A stretch of 5,986 nucleotides of DNA, from contig PLDP01000188.1 of assembly GCA_003136795.1 (NCBI GenBank), forward strand, positions 1 through 5,986, in the 5' to 3' direction. This document shows, piece by piece, positions 1 to 5,186 of this stretch. Positions within the stretch are counted from its first letter, which is position 1. Each line of letters starts with the position of its first letter. The position numbers and the translations under genes are program-made. The notes below the pieces were generated by a model. The model searched no databases. It was not told the origin of the DNA and saw nothing but the letters and a program-made list of their open reading frames with translations. Origin of the DNA: Actinomycetota bacterium. GTDB taxonomy: Bacteria > Actinomycetota > Thermoleophilia > Gaiellales > Gaiellaceae.

Positions 1-891
1 CTTGGGAATCGAGACGCGCGCGATCGTCGAGAACTCCTGCGGCCGGCACGCCTGGCAGATGTTCGCGTCGCAAGCGACCGAGAGGAAGATGAAGGCTTCC
101 TCCATCGAGAAGCCCCATTGCTCGACGAGGAAGCGCGCCCCCTCCTCGACCGCGCGGTCGAGCGCCTCCATGAAGTCGGGCCCCGCCGTCCCGTGCACGA
201 CCCAGCGGTCGGCGAGCTCCGTGACCGGCCACGTCCCCTGCTTGCCCTTGAGCACGTCGACCCGAATCGTCACCTCGCCTCCGATCTCGACGCCGGTGAA
301 GCACACCTCGCCGTCGCCCATCGACGCGTGCATGTCGCCGATCGCGAGCATTCCGCCCGGCTGGCGCACCGGCAGATAGACCTTCGCGCCCGGGCCGTGC
401 AGGTGGTTGTCGAGGTTGCCGCCGTGCCGGCCGGCGAAACCGTTGAACAGCGTTTCGCCGTCGGTTGCGACACCGATCACGCCCACCATCGGGCGCAGCG
501 GGAACGAGATGCGGTCCGACATGTGCACCGTGTCTCCGTCGACGCGGAACACCTGCGTCAACGGCGCCTGCACCTGGTCGAACAGCTGCCCGATGCCGGG
601 AATCAGCGTGGCGAAGCCGCGCTCGTCCGGACGCACCTCGAGCAGCTCGACCACGAGCGAGTCGCCTGGCTCGGCTCCCCGCACGGCGATCGGGCCGGTG
701 GCGGAGTTGACCCGCTGGAAGTCGATCTCGGTGACGAGGTCCGCCTCGGTCTGGATCTGCCCGGTGAAGCAGTCGTTCGTCTCCAGCGTCACGATGGAGC
801 CCGGCTCGACTTCGAGTACGGGCTCCATGTCAGGGCCAAAGGACCAGACGACCTCGTCGCGCCCGATCCGGTGCGAGGCCGCCGTCGCCAT
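1..891 (-). CDS. Acetamidase/formamidase family amidohydrolase, C-terminus cut by window edge
   Basis: The reading frame opens with ATG at 891..889 and stays open for 297 codons to the left edge. Known members of this family hydrolyse formamide or acetamide to ammonia plus formate or acetate in the cytoplasm. Visible family signatures are NSATGPIAVRGAEPGDSL (about residues 62-79), the glycine-rich HGGNLD (156-161) and GDMHASMGDGEV (185-196), with conserved Asp and His residues that probably bind metal or do catalysis. Short family members are about 300 residues, so probably only a few residues are missing. The visible end is ARVSIPK. There is no signal peptide. The ATG shares its A with the purH stop (TGATG) and has no clear Shine-Dalgarno sequence, so translation is probably coupled to purH. 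The family call is firm. The substrate (formamide, acetamide or another amide) cannot be read from sequence. Confidence 0.9.
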   Translation of the reverse strand, partial: MATAASHRIGRDEVVWSFGPDMEPVLEVEPGSIVTLETNDCFTGQIQTEADLVTEIDFQRVNSATGPIAVRGAEPGDSLVVELLEVRPDERGFATLIPGIGQLFDQVQAPLTQVFRVDGDTVHMSDRISFPLRPMVGVIGVATDGETLFNGFAGRHGGNLDNHLHGPGAKVYLPVRQPGGMLAIGDMHASMGDGEVCFTGVEIGGEVTIRVDVLKGKQGTWPVTELADRWVVHGTAGPDFMEALDRAVEEGARFLVEQWGFSMEEAFIFLSVACDANICQACRPQEFSTIARVSIPK

Positions 892-2429
892 CAGTGGCGG
901 AAGTGCCTGCGCCCGGTGAAGACCATCGCAGCGCCCGCAGCCTCGACCGCGGTCACGACCTCGTCGTCGCGCTTCGAGCCACCCGGCTGGATCACGGCGC
1001 TGATCCCCGCGTCGAGTGCGATCTGCGGGCCGTCGGCGAACGGGAAGAACGCGTCGCTCGCAAGCGAGGCGCCCGCCGTCTCGTGCCCATGCTCCCGCGC
1101 CTTGGCGACGGCGATCCGCACCGCGTCGACGCGGCTCATCTGACCCGCGCCGATCCCGATCGTCTGCAGGTCGCGCACCAGCACGATCGCGTTCGACGAA
1201 ACGTGCTTGCAGACGCGCCAGGCGAAGAGCAGGTCGCCCCACTGCTGCTCGTCGAGCTCACCCGTCACGAGTCGCATGGTCTCGCGGTCCACGACGTCGC
1301 CGTCGCGGTCCTGCACGAGCACGCCTCCGAGCACGCGCTTGTAGTCGCGCTCGCCCGGTGTCTCCGACCGCCGCTCGTGGTCGACCAGGATTCGCAGCGC
1401 CTTCCTGGCCCGTAGCGCGTCCACGGCCGCGTCGTCGTACTCCGGTGCGAGCAGCACCTCGACGAAGTGCCCGGCGATCCGCGCGCCGAGCTCCGCGCCC
1501 ACCGGCCGGTTGAGCACTGCAACACAGCCGAAGGCCGACACGGGGTCGGCCGCGAGCGCTCGCTCCCACGCCTCCTCGATCGTCGCCGCGACCGCGACGC
1601 CGCAGGGGTTCGCGTGCTTGACGATCACCGCGGCAGGCAGCGTGAACTCGCGGGCGACGCGCCGCGCTCCTTCGAGGTCGGCGAGGTTGTTGTACGAGAG
1701 CTCCTTGCCGCCGAGCTGCTCGACCTGCGAGAGCAGATGGCGGCGGGCGCCGAGCTCGCGGTAGTACGCAGCGGCCTGGTGGGGGTTCTCTCCGTAGGAG
1801 AGGTTCGAGACCTTCCGCAGCGCGATCGTCAACTGCTCCGGGAACGGCTCCGTCTCGCCAAACCAGTTCGCGATCGTTGCCTCGTACGCCGCCGTCGTCT
1901 CGAAGGCCTCCCGCGCGAACCGCTTGCGCGTCTCGAGCGTGGTGTCGCCGTGCTCGCGCAGCTCCGACAGCACGTCCTCGTACTGCCCGGGGTCGGAGAC
2001 GACGGTGACATGGGCGAAGTTCTTGGCTGCGGCGCGCAGCATCGACGGGCCGCCGACGTCAATCATCTCGACGATCTCGGGCTCCGTTGCGCCGCGCCGG
2101 CCGGCCACCGAGGCGAACGGATAGAGCGAGACGCAGACGAGGTCGATCGGCTCGATCCGCTGCTCCTCGAGCGCCTGCATGTCTTCGTCGAGCTCACGCC
2201 GCGCGAGGATGCCGGCGTGGATGCGCGGGTGCAGTGTCTTGACGCGGCCGCCGAGCATTTCGGGCGCCTCGGTCACGTCCTCCACGGTTGTCACCGGCAA
2301 TCCCTGCTCGGCGAGGAACGCGGCCGTGCCGCCCGACGAGACGAGCTCCCAGTCGAGCTCGACGAGCGCGCGCGCGAACTCGTCCACGCCGCTCTTGTCG
2401 TAGACGCTGATCAGTGCGCGGCGAGGCAC
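891..2429 (-). CDS. purH: Bifunctional AICAR formyltransferase / IMP cyclohydrolase PurH
   Basis: This enzyme catalyses the last two steps of IMP synthesis: formylation of AICAR with 10-formyl-THF, then ring closure. The start is GTG at 2429..2427, giving VPRRALISVYDKSG and 512 aa, the normal length. The frame is open further upstream to 2753, but that part lies antiphase inside purN and is arginine-rich noise. A GGAGGTG stretch lies about 11-13 nt before the GTG. The IMP cyclohydrolase domain (about 1-190) shows SSGGTAAF (31-38), GGRVKTLHPRIHAGIL (60-75) and IDVGGPSMLRAAAKN (123-137). The transformylase domain shows LSYGENPHQ (210-218), LSYNNLADLEGA (244-255), the catalytic pair K271-H272 in VIVKHANPCGVA, IGIGAGQMSR, ASDAFFPFADG, and the C-terminal HFRH typical of the family. 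One deviation is SAFGC where most homologues have SAFGG. It overlaps purN by 19 nt and is coupled to the downstream amidase gene. Confidence 0.97.
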   Translation of the reverse strand: MPRRALISVYDKSGVDEFARALVELDWELVSSGGTAAFLAEQGLPVTTVEDVTEAPEMLGGRVKTLHPRIHAGILARRELDEDMQALEEQRIEPIDLVCVSLYPFASVAGRRGATEPEIVEMIDVGGPSMLRAAAKNFAHVTVVSDPGQYEDVLSELREHGDTTLETRKRFAREAFETTAAYEATIANWFGETEPFPEQLTIALRKVSNLSYGENPHQAAAYYRELGARRHLLSQVEQLGGKELSYNNLADLEGARRVAREFTLPAAVIVKHANPCGVAVAATIEEAWERALAADPVSAFGCVAVLNRPVGAELGARIAGHFVEVLLAPEYDDAAVDALRARKALRILVDHERRSETPGERDYKRVLGGVLVQDRDGDVVDRETMRLVTGELDEQQWGDLLFAWRVCKHVSSNAIVLVRDLQTIGIGAGQMSRVDAVRIAVAKAREHGHETAGASLASDAFFPFADGPQIALDAGISAVIQPGGSKRDDEVVTAVEAAGAAMVFTGRRHFRH

Positions 2430-2962
2430 AGCTCTTTCACCACCTCCGGCAGCAGCCGGTGCTCGACTGCATGGATGCGCTCCACGAGCGTGTCGCGCGG
2501 CTCGACCGGCACCGCTTCCTGCGCGAGCACGGGGCCGGTGTCGAGGCCTCCGTCGACCAGGTGCACGGTGACGCCGGTCGTCTCGACGCCTGCGTCGAGC
2601 ACGTCGTCGATCGGATGCGCGCCGGGAAACGCCGGCAGGAGCGAAGGGTGGACGTTGACGATCCGGTCTGGGAACCGGCGGAGGAACGGCTCGGTCAGCA
2701 GGTGCATGTAGCCCGCGAGCACGACGAGCTCGACACCGTGCTCCTCCAGCCACGTCGCCATCACGAGGTCGCGCTCCGTGCGGTCGGCGTGACAGTCGAG
2801 GCTGAAGGTGGCGACCGTGAGGCCCGCTGCGCGCGCCCGCACGAGCGCGTAGGCGTCCTTGCGGTTCGACGCGACCGCGCTGACGGGCAGTCCCGCGTCG
2901 ATCAGCGCCTGCAGGTTCGTGCCGTTGCCGCTGACGAGGACGCCGATCAATTCCCGCTCCAC
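2411..2962 (-). CDS. purN: Phosphoribosylglycinamide formyltransferase PurN
   Basis: This cytoplasmic enzyme transfers a formyl group from 10-formyl-THF to GAR in purine synthesis. The protein is 183 aa from GTG at 2962, within the usual 180-215 aa. The phosphate-binding N-terminus is IGVLVSGNGTNLQALID (6-22). SNRKDAYAL (32-40) and LAGYMHLLTEPFL (82-94) follow. The catalytic triad of the family is visible as N103 and H105 in NVHPSLLP and D141 in VDGGLDTGPVLAQ. The start is uncertain. GTG at 2962 is the first possible start after an in-frame TAG, but it sits at the foot of a strong hairpin and has no Shine-Dalgarno sequence. TTG at 2950..2948, four codons later, has GGAG six nt upstream and would give a 179-aa protein starting MIGVLVSG, which is also a normal PurN start. 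The 3' end overlaps purH by 19 nt. Confidence 0.96.
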   Translation of the reverse strand: MERELIGVLVSGNGTNLQALIDAGLPVSAVASNRKDAYALVRARAAGLTVATFSLDCHADRTERDLVMATWLEEHGVELVVLAGYMHLLTEPFLRRFPDRIVNVHPSLLPAFPGAHPIDDVLDAGVETTGVTVHLVDGGLDTGPVLAQEAVPVEPRDTLVERIHAVEHRLLPEVVKELCLAAH

Positions 2963-3018
2963 CGCCGGCGAAGCCGGCGGCTCCGCTCTTTGGAGGCTCC
3001 GTCGAGCCTACGCCTCAT
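2947..3018 (-). other. Arginine-rich 23-codon mini-ORF bridging purM and purN
   Basis: An ATG at 3018..3016 overlaps the purM stop as ATGA. The frame runs 23 codons (MRRRLDGASKERSRRLRRRW, then SGN) to a TGA at 2949..2947, which overlaps the possible purN TTG start (2950..2948). Ten of the 23 residues are Arg or Lys. The RRLRRR part is encoded by the purM-purN hairpin. Its fit between both neighbours suggests a coupling or leader ORF that carries ribosomes across the gap. However, there is no strong Shine-Dalgarno sequence, and Arg-rich frames are common by chance in GC-rich DNA. I do not recognise a protein family here. Confidence 0.2.
2962..2980 (-). other. Perfect 8-bp hairpin just upstream of purN
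   Basis: On the minus strand CCGCCGGC is followed by TTC and then the exact reverse complement GCCGGCGG, ending at the first base of the purN GTG codon. The stem is entirely G-C and should be very stable in RNA. No U-run follows, so it does not look like an ordinary intrinsic terminator. It could limit purN translation, stabilise the purM end after mRNA processing, or simply arise from CCG/CGG-rich sequence. Its position argues against initiation at the adjacent GTG and in favour of the TTG 12 nt further on. Confidence 0.5.
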
Positions 3019-3944
3019 GAGATGCACCCGATCACGGTGTCGTCGGGCCCCGCCTCGGCGACGACGGCGCACCAGCCGATGCCGAGGTTGAAGACGCGCC
3101 GCAGCTCGTCCTCCTCCACATGCCGGGCGAGCCATTCGAACACCGCCGGCCGCTCCCAGGAATCCCAGTCGAGCTCTGCGCTGCGCCCGCCGGGGAGCAC
3201 GCGCTCGAGATTGCCGAGGACGCCGCCGCCCGTGACGTGCACGAACGCCTTTGCACGTTCGTGCAGCGAGCGGGCTGTGTCGAGGTAGAGCCGGGTGGGT
3301 GCGAGCAGGTCGTCGCCGTCGTAGTCCTCGGTCTCGAGCACGCTGCGAACGAGCGTGAAGCCGTTCGCGTGCACGCCCGCCGAGGCGAAGCCGATGACGG
3401 CGTCGCCGGCCGCGATCGTGCTGCCGTCGATCAGCTCCGCGCGCGCGACGACGCCGATACAGGTGCCGGCGAAGTCGAGCTCCCCCGGCGCATAGATCCC
3501 GGGCAGCTCCGCCGTCTCACCGCCGACGAGCGCGACGCCCGCACGGCGGCAGACCTCGGCAGCGCCCTCGACGAGAGCGGCGACCTCGTCGAGTCGGATC
3601 TCGTTCGCAGCGACGTAGTCGAGCAGCATCAGCGGCCGAGCGCCGCAGGTGAGCACGTCGTTGATGCAGTGGGCGGCAAGATCGGCGCCGCAGTCGCGCA
3701 GCCGTCCGCGGGCGCGCGCCAAGACGAGCTTCGTTCCGACGCCGTCGGTCGAGGCGGCGAGCAACCGGTCGCCGTCGAGCGGGTGCAGCCCGGCGAACGC
3801 GCCGAACCCGGTCGCCCCGGTCGACTCGACTGCCGCCCGGAGGCGCTCGACGATGGAGCCGGCAGTAGCCAGCGAGACCCCCGCTGCGTCGTAGCTGTGC
3901 TCCGTGCTCAGAGCGGCAGTGTACGACCCTCGGCGGCTGGCCAA
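3015..3944 (-). CDS. purM: Phosphoribosylformylglycinamidine cyclo-ligase (AIR synthetase) PurM
   Basis: PurM uses ATP to close FGAM into aminoimidazole ribotide in the cytoplasm. Counting from TTG at 3944 (309 aa), the signatures are SYDAAGVS (17-24), STDGVGTKL (65-73, ATP/phosphate site), CINDVLTCGARPLMLLDY (93-110), GGETAELPGIY (141-151), HANGFTLVR (192-200; family usually H-S-N-G), HVTGGGVLGNLERVLP (236-251) and FNLGIG near the end. The protein is shorter than the usual 330-350 aa. Most of the shortfall appears to lie near the C-terminus, where only about a dozen residues separate the FNLGIG strand from the final VIGCIS. No ATG or GTG fits the N-terminus. TTG 3944 is the conventional choice. 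CTG at 3911..3909 would begin LSTEHSYDAAGVS, closer to typical PurM starts, and lies six nt after a TACACT hexamer. The frame stays open far upstream, but that part is antisense to ctaG. It is the first gene of the purM-purN-purH cluster. Confidence 0.95.
   Translation of the reverse strand: MASRRGSYTAALSTEHSYDAAGVSLATAGSIVERLRAAVESTGATGFGAFAGLHPLDGDRLLAASTDGVGTKLVLARARGRLRDCGADLAAHCINDVLTCGARPLMLLDYVAANEIRLDEVAALVEGAAEVCRRAGVALVGGETAELPGIYAPGELDFAGTCIGVVARAELIDGSTIAAGDAVIGFASAGVHANGFTLVRSVLETEDYDGDDLLAPTRLYLDTARSLHERAKAFVHVTGGGVLGNLERVLPGGRSAELDWDSWERPAVFEWLARHVEEDELRRVFNLGIGWCAVVAEAGPDDTVIGCIS
3918..3923 (-). promoter_or_regulatory. Possible -10 element for the pur operon
   Basis: TACACT on the minus strand fits the TANNNT -10 pattern common in actinobacteria and is followed by six nt and then the in-frame CTG at 3911. 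That spacing is what a leaderless purM mRNA would show. The weak points are the CTG start and the absence of a good -35 hexamer 16-18 nt upstream. Transcription may instead start further upstream, inside ctaG. Confidence 0.2.
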
Positions 3945-3950
3945 TAGTGT
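3945..3950 (+). promoter_or_regulatory. Possible -10 element for leaderless ctaG mRNA
   Basis: TAGTGT fits TANNNT and ends six nt before the ctaG GTG at 3957, the spacing expected when transcription begins at the start codon. ctaG has no Shine-Dalgarno sequence in the preceding 20 nt, which agrees with a leaderless mRNA. No convincing -35 is visible, so this is a spacing-based inference. Confidence 0.25.
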
Positions 3951-3956
3951 TCCAAC

Positions 3957-4811
3957 GTGCTGGCAGTTGCGCCGAGCCTGAGCTGGAGCTTCGAGCCGCT
4001 TCAGACCGTCCCCACCGTTCTGATCTCGCTGCTCTACTGGCGGCGCGCGCGGACGCTGGCGCTCGGCGGACGGCCGGTGCCGGGCTGGCGCAGGGCCGCG
4101 TTCTGGACGGGGATCGGGCTCGTCGTCGTGGCGCTCAACTCGCCGGTCGACCGCCTCGGCGAGGACAACTTCTTCTTCATCCACATGGCGCAGCACGTGA
4201 TCCTCGGCGACCTTGCGCCACTCTGCTTCGTCGTCGGCCTGACGGGGCAGATGCTGCGTCCGCTGCTGGCGATCTCTGTCGTCGACCGCCTGCGGGTGCT
4301 CGCGCACCCGCTGGTCGCACTGCCGCTGTGGGCCGTCGACCTCTACTTCTGGCACATCCCGTACTTCTACGACGCGGCGCTGCACCACAACTCGGTGCAC
4401 GCGCTCGAGCACTTCGGCTTCTTCACGTGCGGTTGCCTGATGTGGGAGCCGGTGGTCGAGACGCTGCCCGGCCCCGAGTGGTTCGGCACCGGCTGGAAGC
4501 TCGGCTACATCGCGGCCGTGCGGCTGCTCGAGGCGGTTCTCGGCAACGTCTTCATGTGGTCGTCGAGCGCCTTCTACTCCGTGTACCGGCACGCGCCGGA
4601 GTGGGGGATCACACCCGTGCACGACCAGAACCTCGGCGGGATCGTGATGATGGCGGAAGGCTCCCTCGTCACGCTTGCGGTGCTCGTCTGGCTCTTCCTC
4701 AAGCTCGCCTCGGAGGGAGACCTACGCCAGCGCTTGCTCGAGCAGGGCCTCGACCCGCGCCAGGTGAAGCGTGCGGTGCGCTACGGCCGCGCACACGACC
4801 TGGGCTCTTAG
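3957..4811 (+). CDS. ctaG: CtaG-type cytochrome c oxidase assembly membrane protein
   Basis: This is an integral membrane protein of 284 aa from GTG 3957, resembling the caa3_CtaG family (Bacillus CtaG type), which is needed for assembly of caa3-type cytochrome oxidase and is thought to handle copper. It is unrelated in sequence to the Cox11-type CtaG. Features in order are an N-terminal WSFEPL segment leading into the first membrane helix (about 10-28), a second helix (47-62), and the histidine pair H76-M-A-Q-H80 at a helix start. WHIPYFYDAALHHNSVHALEHFGFFTCGC follows, with H133, H148, H152, C158 and C160. The DQNLGGIVMM motif (D223-Q224) leads into the last long helix, and a charged cytoplasmic tail ends at residue 284. 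The clustered His, Cys and Met residues are plausible metal ligands. No oxidase subunit gene is in the window, so the link to respiration rests on family only. It diverges from purM and converges with gntR three bp away. Confidence 0.9.
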   Translation: MLAVAPSLSWSFEPLQTVPTVLISLLYWRRARTLALGGRPVPGWRRAAFWTGIGLVVVALNSPVDRLGEDNFFFIHMAQHVILGDLAPLCFVVGLTGQMLRPLLAISVVDRLRVLAHPLVALPLWAVDLYFWHIPYFYDAALHHNSVHALEHFGFFTCGCLMWEPVVETLPGPEWFGTGWKLGYIAAVRLLEAVLGNVFMWSSSAFYSVYRHAPEWGITPVHDQNLGGIVMMAEGSLVTLAVLVWLFLKLASEGDLRQRLLEQGLDPRQVKRAVRYGRAHDLGS

Positions 4812-4814
4812 CGC

Positions 4815-5162
4815 CTACTGGAGGGTCTCCAGCAGTTCGACCAGCTCGCGGCGTTCGTACCCCTGCTCGCGGCTGAGCTTCAGGAGCTCCTTCGCCTTTG
4901 CGACGACCACGCTTTGCTCGGGCGAGCCGACGACGGTGATCCCGCGCCCGCGCCGGAACTCGAGCAGGCCCTCGTCGCGCAGTGCGCGGAGGGCGCGCAG
5001 CACCGTGTTGGCGTTGACGCCGAGCACGGCCGCGAGGTCGCGTGCGGGCGGCAGGCGCTCCCCCGGCTTGGCCTCGCCGTCGGCGATCGCCCGGCGGAGC
5101 GCCGAGGCAGCTTGCTCGTGCAACGGCATCGCGTTCTGAGGGTCGAGCTTGACGATCGACAT
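4815..5162 (-). CDS. YtrA-type GntR-family transcriptional regulator
   Basis: A 115-aa cytoplasmic DNA-binding protein. The winged helix-turn-helix spans about residues 10-78, with the GntR signature EQAASALRRAIADGE, then KPGERLPPARDLAAVLGVN (32-50), the recognition helix ANTVLRALRALRDEGL (51-66) and the wing RRGRGITVV (70-78). Only a short helical tail (82-114) follows, which is the hallmark of the YtrA subfamily. There is no room for an FadR or UTRA ligand domain. I chose ATG 5162 (MSIVKLDPQ) because the alternative ATG at 5174 lies within the apparent -10 hexamer of the gene's own promoter. YtrA-type genes often sit beside ABC-transporter operons they repress; here the divergent partner is an FtsX-extracellular-domain-like protein instead. 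A palindrome over the shared start region suggests autoregulation. It ends three bp from ctaG. The inducing signal is unknown. Confidence 0.92.
   Translation of the reverse strand: MSIVKLDPQNAMPLHEQAASALRRAIADGEAKPGERLPPARDLAAVLGVNANTVLRALRALRDEGLLEFRRGRGITVVGSPEQSVVVAKAKELLKLSREQGYERRELVELLETLQ
4818..4832. repeat. Small inverted repeat at the ctaG/gntR convergence
   Basis: CTGGAG, a GGT spacer and CTCCAG form a perfect six-bp stem seven nt after the ctaG stop, inside the last codons of gntR. It could slow or terminate transcription from either side, but no T-run follows on either strand. A real intrinsic terminator is therefore doubtful. Confidence 0.3.
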
Positions 5163-5177
5163 GATGCTAGTCATAGT
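5149..5177 (+). promoter_or_regulatory. Promoter of the FtsX-domain gene (leaderless)
   Basis: TTGACG (5149-5154, five of six matches to the -35 consensus), a 17-bp spacer and CATAGT (5172-5177, four of six matches to the -10) are followed by six nt and then the ATG at 5184. Transcription would begin at or next to the A of the start codon, giving a leaderless mRNA. The absence of a Shine-Dalgarno sequence before this ATG supports that. The -10 lies in the centre of the palindrome, so a bound repressor would block it. Confidence 0.6.
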
Positions 5178-5186
5178 AGCACCATG
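5160..5186. promoter_or_regulatory. Palindromic operator spanning both divergent start codons
   Basis: This is an imperfect 27-bp palindrome centred on 5173 in which 10 of 13 arm positions pair. The matching blocks are CATG (5160-5163) with CATG (5183-5186), TGCTA (5165-5169) with TAGCA (5177-5181), and T5171 with A5175. It covers the gntR ATG, the ATG of the divergent gene and both -10 hexamers. GntR dimers bind such two-fold symmetric sites, so this is the natural binding site for the adjacent YtrA-type regulator, repressing both genes. Binding itself is inferred. Confidence 0.6.
5173..5181 (-). promoter_or_regulatory. Extended -10 promoter of gntR
   Basis: On the minus strand TGC is directly followed by TACTAT (5178-5173), which matches the extended -10 arrangement TGn-TAnnnT. 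No good -35 is visible, as is typical of extended -10 promoters. The predicted transcript would start near 5166, about four nt before ATG 5162. This hexamer overlaps the opposing -10 (5172-5177) almost exactly. Confidence 0.5.

Noticed and set aside
118..1143. Long plus-strand open frame antisense to the amidase and purH genes
   Set aside because: Its translation is rich in Arg, His, Asp and Val, with no recognisable motif. It is the codon-complement shadow of genuine minus-strand genes that carry clear family motifs.
1467..2711. 414-codon plus-strand open frame antisense to purH and purN
   Set aside because: No family motif, Arg/Asp/Leu-rich composition, and it crosses two well-supported genes on the other strand. 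Such shadows are expected in GC-rich DNA.
2430..2753. Upstream in-frame extension of purH (108 residues)
   Set aside because: It lies in the wrong frame within purN and reads as Arg/Pro-rich noise. PurH homology starts exactly at the GTG at 2429.
3120..3947. 275-codon plus-strand open frame opposite purM
   Set aside because: It lies wholly against purM, and its low-complexity translation shows no domain.
3945..4622. N-terminal extension or fusion domain on PurM
   Set aside because: The open frame exists only because it is antisense to ctaG. Its sequence resembles no domain, while ctaG on the other strand has clear membrane helices and conserved His motifs.
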